A stretch of 64,000 nucleotides of DNA from Roseibium marinum (lineage in GTDB: Bacteria; Pseudomonadota; Alphaproteobacteria; Rhizobiales; Stappiaceae): NCBI RefSeq assembly GCF_002906165.1, contig NZ_PPCN01000001.1:310001-374000 (forward strand), written 5' to 3'. The notes beneath the pieces are model-generated. The model did no database searches. It was not told where the DNA came from and worked only from the letters and a program-made list of their open reading frames with translations. The translations under genes and the position numbers were made by a program. Positions 27,865 through 35,078 of the stretch are shown piece by piece. Each line of letters begins with the position of its first letter. Position 1 is the first letter of the stretch.

Positions 27865-28224
27865 ATGCAAGTCGCCGCGCTGAATTCCCCGTCGCAGATG
27901 CCCGCCGCGCAGCCGAACGAGTTCGACCTGCGCCGGATCGAGCGCGCACTGCAGGACCGGGTCCGCTACCGCTACGTGACGCCGGCGATTATCGGCGTCA
28001 GCGGCGGCTATCGGATCCAGGCGCCGTGCTGTTCCCGCAATGTCGATCCCGAGGGCGGCATCGTGGACATCGCCCTGTTGCTTTTTAACGGCCTGAACGG
28101 CGAATGGCGGCTGTTTGTCAAGGATCACACGCGCCAGAGCTGGGAACTGCACAGTGCCCATTCGCGGCTCCAGGAGTTGCTTGACGATCTGAAGGCGGAT
28201 CCGAACCGGGTGTTCTGGCAGTGA
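27865..28224 (+). CDS. DUF3024-like protein
   Basis: 119 aa. The pattern RVRYRYVTPAIIGVSGGYRIQAPCCSRNVDPEGGIVDIALLLF...WRLFVKDHTRQSWELH matches my memory of DUF3024. Two adjacent cysteines (PCCSRN) are conserved in that family. Function unknown. The SD is weak; a later ATG at 27898 is possible. Confidence 0.7.
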   Translation: MQVAALNSPSQMPAAQPNEFDLRRIERALQDRVRYRYVTPAIIGVSGGYRIQAPCCSRNVDPEGGIVDIALLLFNGLNGEWRLFVKDHTRQSWELHSAHSRLQELLDDLKADPNRVFWQ

Positions 28225-28246
28225 TCGAGACACGGGAACCGAGACC

Positions 28247-28516
28247 ATGACGGTAAATTCGAACGACCTGGCCGAGATCGGGAAAGAACTCACCGCGGCC
28301 GGCGTGGACGGTGCGCTCTTTGCGACCTTGCGGGGAAGGTTTCCCCACTTGTCCTGGACGCGGTGCGATGCGTCGGATGTCGTCGAGGAGCCGTTTCAGA
28401 CCATCGGCGGGTTTGACCTGCATCTCATCGACACGAGAGATCACTGCGTTCACATCGTCAGCGATCCGGAACACGCGACAGGAATTATCCTGGCAACACG
28501 GAGTGCGACGGCATGA
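28247..28516 (+). CDS. Small nif-linked protein, unknown
   Basis: 89 aa: FATLRGRFPHLSWTRCDASDVVEEPFQTIGGFDLHLIDTRDHCVHIVSDPEHATGIILATR. I have a weak memory of such proteins as a DUF (possibly DUF6129) in nif clusters but cannot confirm it. No catalytic motif is visible. Its stop overlaps the DegT gene start (ATGA), so the two are probably made together. Confidence 0.65.
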   Translation: MTVNSNDLAEIGKELTAAGVDGALFATLRGRFPHLSWTRCDASDVVEEPFQTIGGFDLHLIDTRDHCVHIVSDPEHATGIILATRSATA

Positions 28517-29706
28517 GCGAACCCTTGATAGAAGAGATCGAAATCGCCGATCTCGCGGAGGACGCAGGCATCATTCCGCTGTCCGACCCGGACATGACTG
28601 TCGCCGATCTCTCGGCCGTGGACACGGTTCTGCGCTCCCCGTGGATTTCAAACGGGACGGCGGTGGATGCGTTCGAGGATGCCTTTGCCGCGTATCTCGG
28701 CCGGAAATACGCCATTGCCTTTCCCAGCGGGGTGTTTGGCCTGCTGCTCGCCCTGGAGGCGTTGGGGATAGGGCCCGGGGATGAGGTGATTGCATCTTCC
28801 CTTTCCTTCCGCGAGACGGCACATGCCATCAGCGTGCGCGGGGCCCGTCCGGTCTTTGCCGATATCGACTATTGGTCCGGGACGATCGCGGTTGCCAAGG
28901 TCGAGGCCCGCCTCACGGAAAAGACCAGGGCGATCGTTGCCGGCAACACCAACGGCCATCCGGCGCAATGGAGCGAACTGCGCGAATTGGCCGACAAGCA
29001 TGGCATTCCTCTGATCGAGGACTCCACCGAGGCAATCGGCTCGACCTACAAGGGTGCGCCGGTCGGAACCTTCGGGGATTGTTCCATTTTCGATTTCTCG
29101 CAGCCCATGGCGATCACCTGCGGCGAGGGCGGCATGGTGGTAACGGATGACATCGATCTGGCCGTGGTGCTGCGCCGGCGGCGGTCGCACCGTCCGCAAG
29201 ACCGGTCTTCCGTCGTGATCACGGCAACGGCCCCTTATCAGGCGGCCATGAGCGACCTGACTGCCTCACTCGGAATGTCTCAGTTGCAGCGGATCGACGA
29301 GATCCTCGCCAAACGCAAGCAGGTTGAAGCCTTCTACCTCGCGCATGTCGAAACCTTCGAAGGTATCAAGCCGCCCTATATCGGACCCGATATCACGGAC
29401 GTGCACTGGTTCCTGTATGTCGTGCATCTGGGCACGCGTTTTTCCCGCTCCAGCCGGGATGCCATCATCGAGGATCTCAAGGTGGAGCAGGTCGAGGCGT
29501 CCGCCTACAGCTCCCCGCTTCACCTGCAGCGCCATTACTACAATCTCGGGTATCGCCGCGGCGACTATTTCGTCACCGAAAAGGTCGCCGATCGGGCCAT
29601 CGCCCTGCCGTTTCATACCCATCTGGACGAAACCCAAGTCGAATTTCTCGTCGAAACCATGAAGGACGCCTCGATCAACGTTGGGGCCGGTGCGGCGATT
29701 TACTAG
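28513..29706 (+). CDS. DegT/DnrJ/EryC1/StrS-fold protein lacking the PLP lysine
   Basis: 397 aa with the full-length aminotransferase-fold pattern: PWISNGTAVDAFEDAFAAYLGRKYAIAFPSG, EALGIGPGDEVIASSLSFRETAHAI, LIEDSTEAIGSTYKGAPVGTFGDCSIFDFSQ. In family members the catalytic lysine sits in FSxxxxKxITTGEGG; here the aligned stretch is FSQPMAITCGEGG and the position is Met199 (codon ATG at 29107). It is therefore unlikely to be a PLP aminotransferase. The conserved length and coupling to upstream nif genes argue against a pseudogene. Confidence 0.85.
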   Translation: MSEPLIEEIEIADLAEDAGIIPLSDPDMTVADLSAVDTVLRSPWISNGTAVDAFEDAFAAYLGRKYAIAFPSGVFGLLLALEALGIGPGDEVIASSLSFRETAHAISVRGARPVFADIDYWSGTIAVAKVEARLTEKTRAIVAGNTNGHPAQWSELRELADKHGIPLIEDSTEAIGSTYKGAPVGTFGDCSIFDFSQPMAITCGEGGMVVTDDIDLAVVLRRRRSHRPQDRSSVVITATAPYQAAMSDLTASLGMSQLQRIDEILAKRKQVEAFYLAHVETFEGIKPPYIGPDITDVHWFLYVVHLGTRFSRSSRDAIIEDLKVEQVEASAYSSPLHLQRHYYNLGYRRGDYFVTEKVADRAIALPFHTHLDETQVEFLVETMKDASINVGAGAAIY

Positions 29707-29741
29707 GCCCGGACGGGCCACAACGTGCCAAGGAGTAATAG

Positions 29742-30047
29742 ATGTCTCTGATTACCGTAATGCCTTCCGGAAAGACCGTCGAAGCGGCGGAAGGAACTTC
29801 TCTGATGCAGGCCATTTCCCAGATCGACGGCGACTTCAAGCACAAGTCGGGCGACACCTGCGATGGCTCTTGTCACCTCTTCCTGCTGGAAGGCCGCAAG
29901 GGCGTTTCCAAAGTTAGCCGTGAAGAGAATGAGAAGCTCGACATGATTGTCGGCGTCGGTTCCAAGTCGCGGCTTGCCTGTCAGGCGACTGTGTTGGGCA
30001 CGGAAGACATCAAGGTCGAAGTGCTGGACTTTGCCTCGGGTTTTTGA
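29742..30047 (+). CDS. Atypical 2Fe-2S ferredoxin-like protein
   Basis: 101 aa, adrenodoxin/Shethna-II-like fold: MSLITVMPSGKTVEAAEGTSLMQAI, CDGSCHLFLLEGRKGVSKVSREENEKLDMI and RLACQATV. Only three ligand cysteines remain (C40, C44, C80). The loop that in adrenodoxin carries the second of the first three cysteines appears deleted, giving C-x3-C-H. Either His45 or another residue completes the cluster, or it binds none. Possible conformational protector or electron carrier. The SD is AAGGAG. Confidence 0.8.
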   Translation: MSLITVMPSGKTVEAAEGTSLMQAISQIDGDFKHKSGDTCDGSCHLFLLEGRKGVSKVSREENEKLDMIVGVGSKSRLACQATVLGTEDIKVEVLDFASGF

Positions 30048-30080
30048 GGCCGCGCCATCGCATTGAGACGTCTGGAAGGA

Positions 30081-30101
30081 ATTCCGGAGGGACTCCGGAA
30101 T
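30081..30101 (+). other. Intercistronic hairpin
   Basis: Perfect 9-bp repeat ATTCCGGAG / CTCCGGAAT with a 3-nt GGA loop between the ferredoxin gene and the 30130 gene. No T-run; probably an RNA stability element. Confidence 0.5.
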
Positions 30102-30129
30102 GCGTACCTCAAGAGGTAGGAGACGGACT

Positions 30130-30348
30130 ATGGGTATGGAAAGCACGGTTATTCACGTTCGGTTCGCGCCGAACGGCACCGTTGTCGAAATTGGCGAACG
30201 GCCGGAGGCGCTGTCGCCGCAACAGTGGTTCAATTGGCTCAGCCTCAATGTAGCGAACCACTATCGCTCGCTGGCCGGCGGCAGGGGCGTCTTCAAGGTC
30301 GCGGCGAGCGACATTGACATGCTGCGGAAGACCGCGAACGCCTCTTGA
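30130..30348 (+). CDS. Small nif-linked hypothetical protein
   Basis: 72 aa from the ATG at 30130 (GTAGGAGACGG upstream); the frame is open to 30100 without a better start. The sequence VIHVRFAPNGTVVEIGERPEALSPQQWFNWLSLNVANHYRSLAGGRGVFKVA has no recognised motif. I cannot name the family. Co-directional with the ferredoxin. Confidence 0.65.
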   Translation: MGMESTVIHVRFAPNGTVVEIGERPEALSPQQWFNWLSLNVANHYRSLAGGRGVFKVAASDIDMLRKTANAS

Positions 30349-30428
30349 AATTCGAACGCCACGGGAGGAGCACTTGGCAGGTCCGCAATGCAGCGCGGAT
30401 CTGCTCTTCTTTGCGAGAGGCTCGATTC

Positions 30429-30444
30429 CGGCACGCAATATGCA
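30429..30444 (+). promoter_or_regulatory. Possible sigma-54 promoter for the second Rieske gene
   Basis: CGGCAC-N5-ATGCA keeps GG-N10-GC but deviates at the first base of both elements. It lies 87 bp before the ATG at 30531. No NifA site upstream. Confidence 0.4.
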
Positions 30445-30488
30445 AGTTTCGCTTTGACCCGGTTTACCGTGGTTCGCTGAAGTGAAAT

Positions 30489-30504
30489 TGTCGGGTTCAA
30501 GACA
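30489..30504. promoter_or_regulatory. TGT-N10-ACA site in the leader of the second Rieske gene
   Basis: TGTCGGGTTCAAGACA matches the NifA site but lies downstream of the candidate promoter. About 15 such matches are expected by chance in 64 kb, so this one alone is weak. Confidence 0.3.
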
Positions 30505-30530
30505 CACCCGCAACGAGGAAAGGTCAAGAT

Positions 30531-30986
30531 ATGCAGGACGATGCGGATCTCTACGTCATTTGCCATAGCGAGGATATCCCGAGCGGAACGGCCAGGGCTT
30601 TCAGCTTGTCGCGTCTGAACGAGGCCGGGGAGAGCCGGCCGTTTCCGGTGGTGATCGTTCACACCGACGCCGATGTTTTTGTCGGCTATGCCAATATCTG
30701 CCCGCACAATCGCCTCTGGCTCAATATCGGCGACGGCGCGTTCTTCAACGACGACAACAGCTTCCTGGAATGTGGCCGGCATGGCGCCCGCTTCGAGATC
30801 TTGTCCGGCCAGTGCGTTACCGGGCCCTGCGCCGGATCGAGCCTGGAACCTGTGCCGCTGATGCTGAGCGATGGCGAGGTCTGCATCTATGGAATCAGGT
30901 TGGCGGAGGACACGCCGTATCCGGATCCCTTTGGGCCTCATGCGGATTATGACGAGACCATGGAAATCATGATCCATCCGGACTGA
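30531..30986 (+). CDS. Rieske [2Fe-2S] protein, second copy
   Basis: 151 aa. Ligands C57-x-H59 (CPHN) and C81-x2-H84 (CGRHGARF), then GPCAGSSLEPV. The layout matches the Rieske protein at 10766, including the opening YVxCxxxDIPSGxARxFSLxRL-like segment and the trailing acidic C terminus, so the two are paralogues. Here no flavoprotein is adjacent. The SD is AGGAAAGGTC. Confidence 0.9.
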   Translation: MQDDADLYVICHSEDIPSGTARAFSLSRLNEAGESRPFPVVIVHTDADVFVGYANICPHNRLWLNIGDGAFFNDDNSFLECGRHGARFEILSGQCVTGPCAGSSLEPVPLMLSDGEVCIYGIRLAEDTPYPDPFGPHADYDETMEIMIHPD

Positions 30987-30990
30987 GGGG

Positions 30991-31302
30991 ATGCCGACCG
31001 AAGATATGAAAGTGTCCCGGGACTGCCGGTATTTTGTGACCTACGCCGGGGTGAAACTGCCTTTTCGTCTGGTCAATCCGATCGATCCGGATAGCTTGTC
31101 CAACCGGAATACCTACATCCGGGCGTATTTCGAGGGTCCGGATATCCTGGTCGGATTCGACAAGGTGGTTTATGGCGAGATCGAGTTATCGCACCGCTAT
31201 ACGTATCACGCCGGGGGTATGTTGAAGCAGGTGGAAATCACCATGCTTGAGGACGACCCGGTCGTTCTCGACTTTGATGAAACCGGGCAACAATCTCGCT
31301 GA
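30991..31302 (+). CDS. Hypothetical protein (possibly DUF6156)
   Basis: 103 aa, four bases after the Rieske stop: CRYFVTYAGVKLPFRLVNPIDPDSLSNRNTYIRAYFEGPDILVGFDKVVYGEIELSHRYTYHAGGMLKQVEI. Beta-rich. I associate this pattern with DUF6156 from memory only. Co-transcribed with the Rieske protein and truncated haemoglobin. Function unknown. Confidence 0.65.
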   Translation: MPTEDMKVSRDCRYFVTYAGVKLPFRLVNPIDPDSLSNRNTYIRAYFEGPDILVGFDKVVYGEIELSHRYTYHAGGMLKQVEITMLEDDPVVLDFDETGQQSR

Positions 31303-31335
31303 TGTTGCCCGCACGATAGAGAGAAAACCGCGGGG

Positions 31336-31770
31336 ATGGCAATGCAGGACGCCGGGCACAAGGGCACGATTTTCGAACACATTGGCGGCGCGGAGGTCAT
31401 CGACCGTCTGGTGGATCTGTTTTATGAGCGGATGGATACGCTTGCGGAAGCAAAGGATATTCGAGCCATACATGCGGCCGATCTCGGTCCGACCAAGGAT
31501 GTCTTGAAGCGCTATCTGTGTGAATGGACCGGCGGACCGAAACTTTATTCGCCGGAGAAAGGCCATCCCCGCCTGCGCCAGCGGCATCTGCACGTCGCGA
31601 TTGGCGAGGCTGAGCGGGATGCCTGGCTTGTCTGCATGCGGGGCGCGCTGGAGGAAGTCATAAGCGACGCCGAGGCCCGCGCCGGACTTTACGAAAACAT
31701 GGCCAAGCTTGCCGACTGGATGCGCAACCAGCCTGGCAATCCGCACGATGCGCGTGGCCAAGCGACCTGA
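31336..31770 (+). CDS. Truncated haemoglobin (group II-like)
   Basis: 144 aa. Globin pattern IFEHIGGAEVIDRLVDLFYERMD...YLCEWTGGPKLYSPEKGHPRLRQRHLHVAIGEAERDAWLVCM. The proximal haem histidine is H84 (in RQRH), and W97 matches the conserved TrpG8 of group II. Likely binds O2 or NO, which would protect O2-sensitive NifA and nitrogenase or handle NO. Last gene of the plus-strand nif block. Confidence 0.9.
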   Translation: MAMQDAGHKGTIFEHIGGAEVIDRLVDLFYERMDTLAEAKDIRAIHAADLGPTKDVLKRYLCEWTGGPKLYSPEKGHPRLRQRHLHVAIGEAERDAWLVCMRGALEEVISDAEARAGLYENMAKLADWMRNQPGNPHDARGQAT

Positions 31771-31796
31771 TTTGTCTGGTTGCCCGGGTCCGTACC

Positions 31797-32036
31797 CTAA
31801 AGCGGCACGCCGAAAAACTCGTCCTCGTCGCCGCCGCCGGTCTTGTGCAGGGCGAAGGCGTCATTCCAGCGGGCAAGCTCCGGTTCGGTGGCGTCCCTGT
31901 GTGTGACCGTGGCGTCCTGACGCTCACCCAGAAGATAGCTCTTCCCGTTGCGCAAAAAGCGGCTCAACGCCTTTCGGTCCGTGGGACGGACGATGCAGCG
32001 CGGTGTTTCATCGATGAGAATGGTCGTCGGTAGCAT
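31797..32036 (-). CDS. Small hypothetical protein
   Basis: 79 aa, ATG at 32036 with AAGGAG upstream. MLPTTILIDETPRCIVRPTDRKALSRFLRNGKSYLLGERQDATVTHRDATEPELARWNDAF; no known motif. Second gene of a two-gene minus-strand operon with the 32,312 gene, and convergent with the globin gene. Confidence 0.65.
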   Translation of the reverse strand: MLPTTILIDETPRCIVRPTDRKALSRFLRNGKSYLLGERQDATVTHRDATEPELARWNDAFALHKTGGGDEDEFFGVPL

Positions 32037-32066
32037 GGTCGAACTCCTTGCCGTTCTGAATGCCGC

Positions 32067-32312
32067 TCAAAACCCGTCCTTCTTCGTTCCCCAGGGATGA
32101 GACCCGTCGACAAGAGGCGCCGAAATGCCGGCCTTGGTCACGTCGTTCAGGTTTCGGTAAAGCGTCGCTTCGTGAACCAGGATCCCGGTTTTTGTCGTAA
32201 CCGCGACATAGCGGGCGGCTCGATCGATATCGCACAGGTAGCCGCCACCTGGATCGGCGGCCGGGCGAAGATTGCCATCCCAATCGATAAAATAGCCCTC
32301 TGTGTCCGGCAT
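32067..32312 (-). CDS. Small hypothetical protein under a sigma-54 promoter
   Basis: 81 aa, ATG at 32312 with AAGGAGA upstream. Sequence EGYFIDWDGNLRPAADPGGGYLCDIDRAARYVAVTTKTGILVHEATLYRNLNDVTKAG; no motif recognised. A near-consensus -24/-12 promoter lies 68 bp upstream on the minus strand, so co-expression with nif genes is likely. Confidence 0.7.
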   Translation of the reverse strand: MPDTEGYFIDWDGNLRPAADPGGGYLCDIDRAARYVAVTTKTGILVHEATLYRNLNDVTKAGISAPLVDGSHPWGTKKDGF

Positions 32313-32379
32313 CGACTGTCTCCTTTTTCAAATATCGTCACGGCGGTTTTGTCGCCCCACGGGGACAAATGATATGTGA

Positions 32380-32395
32380 AGCAAACTCCTTGCCA
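32380..32395 (-). promoter_or_regulatory. Sigma-54 promoter for the two small minus-strand genes
   Basis: Minus strand TGGCAA-N5-TTGCT (one mismatch in -24). No TGT-N10-ACA site was found within about 200 bp upstream (inside modC), so the activator is uncertain. Confidence 0.65.
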
Positions 32396-32417
32396 TGTGA
32401 CCGTGCCGGCGGAACGT

Positions 32418-33566
32418 TCATTCCAGAACCGCTGCCGATTTGATATGCGCCCACACCGGCTTTCCCGGAGAAAGCGCCAGCGCCTCCGAGGATCGCGCGG
32501 TGAGACGGGAGATCAGCGGTGTCGTGCCGTCGATGTGTTTGATCGTGCGATCGTTCTGATTGGCGGGAATGCCCGTGTTTGAGCCCGGCAGCGGGTGGCC
32601 GAGGCGGACCTGTGTGAGCACCACCGCTGGATGATCCGTCGGCACGGAGCCGGTCACCGTCGCCGGCAGGATGTTTAAAATGCTGCTTGCGTCCTGACGT
32701 TCCAGGGCGAGGCTCACGTCGCGGGCAAGCACGCGCATGCGTACCTTCTGGCCGATCGCCTGACCATGATCGCGGATCCAGAGACTGCCGCCGGGAAAGG
32801 CCACCCGCATCAGGTGCCAGCGCGCGTCCCGTTCGACCACCTTGGCTTCCAGTGCGATCCCGGTGTCCTCGTCCTGACCGATCGGGAGGTCCAGCCGGGC
32901 GAGCGTTTCCGTCAGGTGACCGTTCGCCAGCACCCGGCCTTTGTCCAGAACCACGAGGTGATCGGCGAGGCGGGCTACCTCGTCGGGAGAATGGGTTACA
33001 TAAAGGATCGGGATCGACAGCGCGTCGCGCAGATGTTCCAGATAGGGCAGGATTTCCCGCTTGCTCTTGTGATCGAGTGCCGACAGCGGCTCGTCCATCA
33101 GGAGAAGGCGGGGGCTGGTGAGCAGCGCCCGCGCCACGGCCACCCGTTGCCGTTCACCGCCCGACAGGTTGGCCGGCCGGCGGTCAAGCAGGGCGGAAAG
33201 GCCAAGCCACTCCGCGGCCTGACCGAATTGGATCCGCCGGTCCTGGTCGGGAATCCGCCTCGCACCATACTCCAGGTTCTTGCGCACGGATAAATGCGGG
33301 AAGAGGCTGGCTTCCTGGAAAACATAGGCAAGGGGACGCCGGTGGACGGGAAGGAAACGTTTCTTGTCTTGCCAGGTCTCGCCATCGACGCGCAATGTGC
33401 CTTCCGCCCGATTGAGCCCGGCGATGCAGCGCAAGGTCGTGGTCTTGCCGGAGCCGGAATGGCCGAACAGCGCGGTCAGGCCCGCCGCCGGCAGGCGCAA
33501 ATCGATGTCCAGTGAAAAGCCGCCCTTGAACCCGGTCCGGAAGCGCGCCTCGATGATCCCGCTCAT
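32418..33566 (-). CDS. modC: ModC, molybdate ABC transporter ATPase
   Basis: 382 aa. Walker A GHSGSGKTT, signature LSGGERQR, Walker B LLLMDEP, H-loop ILYVTHSPDEVARLADHLVV. The C-terminal ~130 residues form a Mop/TOBE-type regulatory domain, though the middle of it (GSNTGIPANQNDRTIKHI) looks unusual. Powers molybdate import with ModAB, feeding NifQ and FeMo-co. Overlaps modB by 4 bases. Confidence 0.96.
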   Translation of the reverse strand: MSGIIEARFRTGFKGGFSLDIDLRLPAAGLTALFGHSGSGKTTTLRCIAGLNRAEGTLRVDGETWQDKKRFLPVHRRPLAYVFQEASLFPHLSVRKNLEYGARRIPDQDRRIQFGQAAEWLGLSALLDRRPANLSGGERQRVAVARALLTSPRLLLMDEPLSALDHKSKREILPYLEHLRDALSIPILYVTHSPDEVARLADHLVVLDKGRVLANGHLTETLARLDLPIGQDEDTGIALEAKVVERDARWHLMRVAFPGGSLWIRDHGQAIGQKVRMRVLARDVSLALERQDASSILNILPATVTGSVPTDHPAVVLTQVRLGHPLPGSNTGIPANQNDRTIKHIDGTTPLISRLTARSSEALALSPGKPVWAHIKSAAVLE

Positions 33567-34240
33567 GACTTTTCCGCCACGGCGATGCGGCCGTTGACCG
33601 CGTAGAGAACCAGAAGCACGGTGAAGGCGAATACCAGCATGCCCGCCGACATCACATGTGCCTGATCGTATTCCAGAGTTTCCACATGATCGTAGATGGC
33701 GACAGAAAGTACCTTGGTCTGACCGGGTATGTTGCCGCCGATCATCAGCACCACCCCGAACTCGCCGATCGTGTGTGCGAAGGAGAGAACGGCGGCCGTA
33801 AGAAACCCCGGTCTGGCGAGGGGAACCACCACCGTGAAGAAACGGTCCAGGGGCGTGGCCCGCAAGGTCGATGCGACCTCCAATGGCCGCTCGCCGAGGC
33901 CCTCAAACGCGTTTTGCAGCGGCTGGACGGCGAATGGCAGCGAATAGAACACCGATGCGATGACCAGCCCTGGAAAGGTGAAGGGGATGGTTCCAAGACC
34001 CATGCCTTTCACGATCTGGCCGACGAAGCCGTTCGGCGCGAGTACCAGCAGCAGGTAGAATCCGAGCACGGTCGGGGGCAGGACGAGCGGCAGGGCAACC
34101 AGCGAGACCAGCGGTTGCTTGATCCAGTGGCGCAGCCGCGCGAGTCGCCAGGCAATCGGCGTTCCGACGATCAGCAGGACAAGCGTCGTGATTGTCGCCA
34201 GTTTCAAGCTCAGTAAAACAGGACTCCAGTCGAAGGTCAT
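33563..34240 (-). CDS. modB: ModB, molybdate ABC transporter permease
   Basis: 225 aa, about five or six membrane helices. Family motifs LPLVLPPTVLGFYLLL and the EAA loop ASTLRATPLDRFFTVVVPLARPGFLTA (coupling to ModC). Inner-membrane channel of the ModABC importer. 31 bp after modA. Confidence 0.96.
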   Translation of the reverse strand: MTFDWSPVLLSLKLATITTLVLLIVGTPIAWRLARLRHWIKQPLVSLVALPLVLPPTVLGFYLLLVLAPNGFVGQIVKGMGLGTIPFTFPGLVIASVFYSLPFAVQPLQNAFEGLGERPLEVASTLRATPLDRFFTVVVPLARPGFLTAAVLSFAHTIGEFGVVLMIGGNIPGQTKVLSVAIYDHVETLEYDQAHVMSAGMLVFAFTVLLVLYAVNGRIAVAEKS

Positions 34241-34271
34241 TCGCTTGTCTCCGCTCGAATGATTGGCCCGC

Positions 34272-35039
34272 TCACTCCACCGCGTAGCCGTAGCCGGTAG
34301 TGATGTTCCGGGCGGTGCCGCCCTTGAGGAAGTCGATGAAGGCCAAGGCGGCCGGGTTGGTCTCGCCCTTCTTCAAAAGGACGGCCTCCTGCACGATGGG
34401 TTCGTAATAGGTTTCGGGGATTTCCCAGTTGCTGCCGGTTCCCGCCGGGAGAGCCAAGACCTGCGAGAGGGCGAGTAGGCCGACGTCCGCATTGCCGCTG
34501 GCCACGAACTGGAAGGCCTGGGCGATGGTGTCGCCGCGCACCAGCCTGTCGGACAAAGTGTCCCACAGGCCCAGGCGCTCCAGCACCTGGCGGGCCGCGA
34601 ATCCGTAGGGGGCGGTCTTCGGATTGGCGATGGCGGCATGGGAAAAGGCGCCGGTTTTCAGATAATCTTCCCCGTCCGAGAACAGGTTCTCCGTTGCGCT
34701 CCACAAGGCAAGCTTGCCCTTGGCGTAGGTGAAGCGGGAGCCAGGCACCGCAAGGCCCTCGGCCTCGGCCTTTTGCGGGCGCGCCGCATCGGCGGCGAGG
34801 AATACCTCGAAGGGAGCGCCGTTCTGTATCTGGGCGTAGATCTTGCCGGTCGAGGCAAAGCTCACGACAGCTTTATGACCGGTCGCCGTCTCGAACGCCC
34901 GGGCGATGTCGCGCATCGCGTCGGTGAAATTGGCCGCGACCGCCACCGAAACCTCCCCGGCGCCAGCGGCGGATGCACACGCCATGGCGGTCGTCAGTCC
35001 GACGACGGCAAGTTTTGCGAACCTGGTCAACATGCGCAT
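34272..35039 (-). CDS. modA: ModA, periplasmic molybdate-binding protein
   Basis: 255 aa with a signal peptide (MRMLTRFAKLAVVGLTTAMACASAAGA, cut near residue 27). The ModA pattern VSVAVAANFTDAMRDIARAFETATGHKAVVSFASTGKIYAQIQNGAPFEVFLAADA is clear. Captures molybdate (and tungstate) for ModBC. Confidence 0.96.
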   Translation of the reverse strand: MRMLTRFAKLAVVGLTTAMACASAAGAGEVSVAVAANFTDAMRDIARAFETATGHKAVVSFASTGKIYAQIQNGAPFEVFLAADAARPQKAEAEGLAVPGSRFTYAKGKLALWSATENLFSDGEDYLKTGAFSHAAIANPKTAPYGFAARQVLERLGLWDTLSDRLVRGDTIAQAFQFVASGNADVGLLALSQVLALPAGTGSNWEIPETYYEPIVQEAVLLKKGETNPAALAFIDFLKGGTARNITTGYGYAVE

Positions 35040-35078
35040 GGGTTGGATCCTTGTCTCTGGTGGGAAGTGGAAGGAGCC

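Noticed and set aside
28513-29706. DegT-like gene as a pseudogene
   Set aside because: The frame is intact over the full family length with conserved motifs and coupled translation; only the catalytic lysine is changed.
32349-32370. TTTGTC...GACAAA inverted repeat between the small genes and modC, considered as a NifA site
   Set aside because: The spacing is TGT-N12-ACA, not N10, and it lies downstream of the minus-strand promoter.
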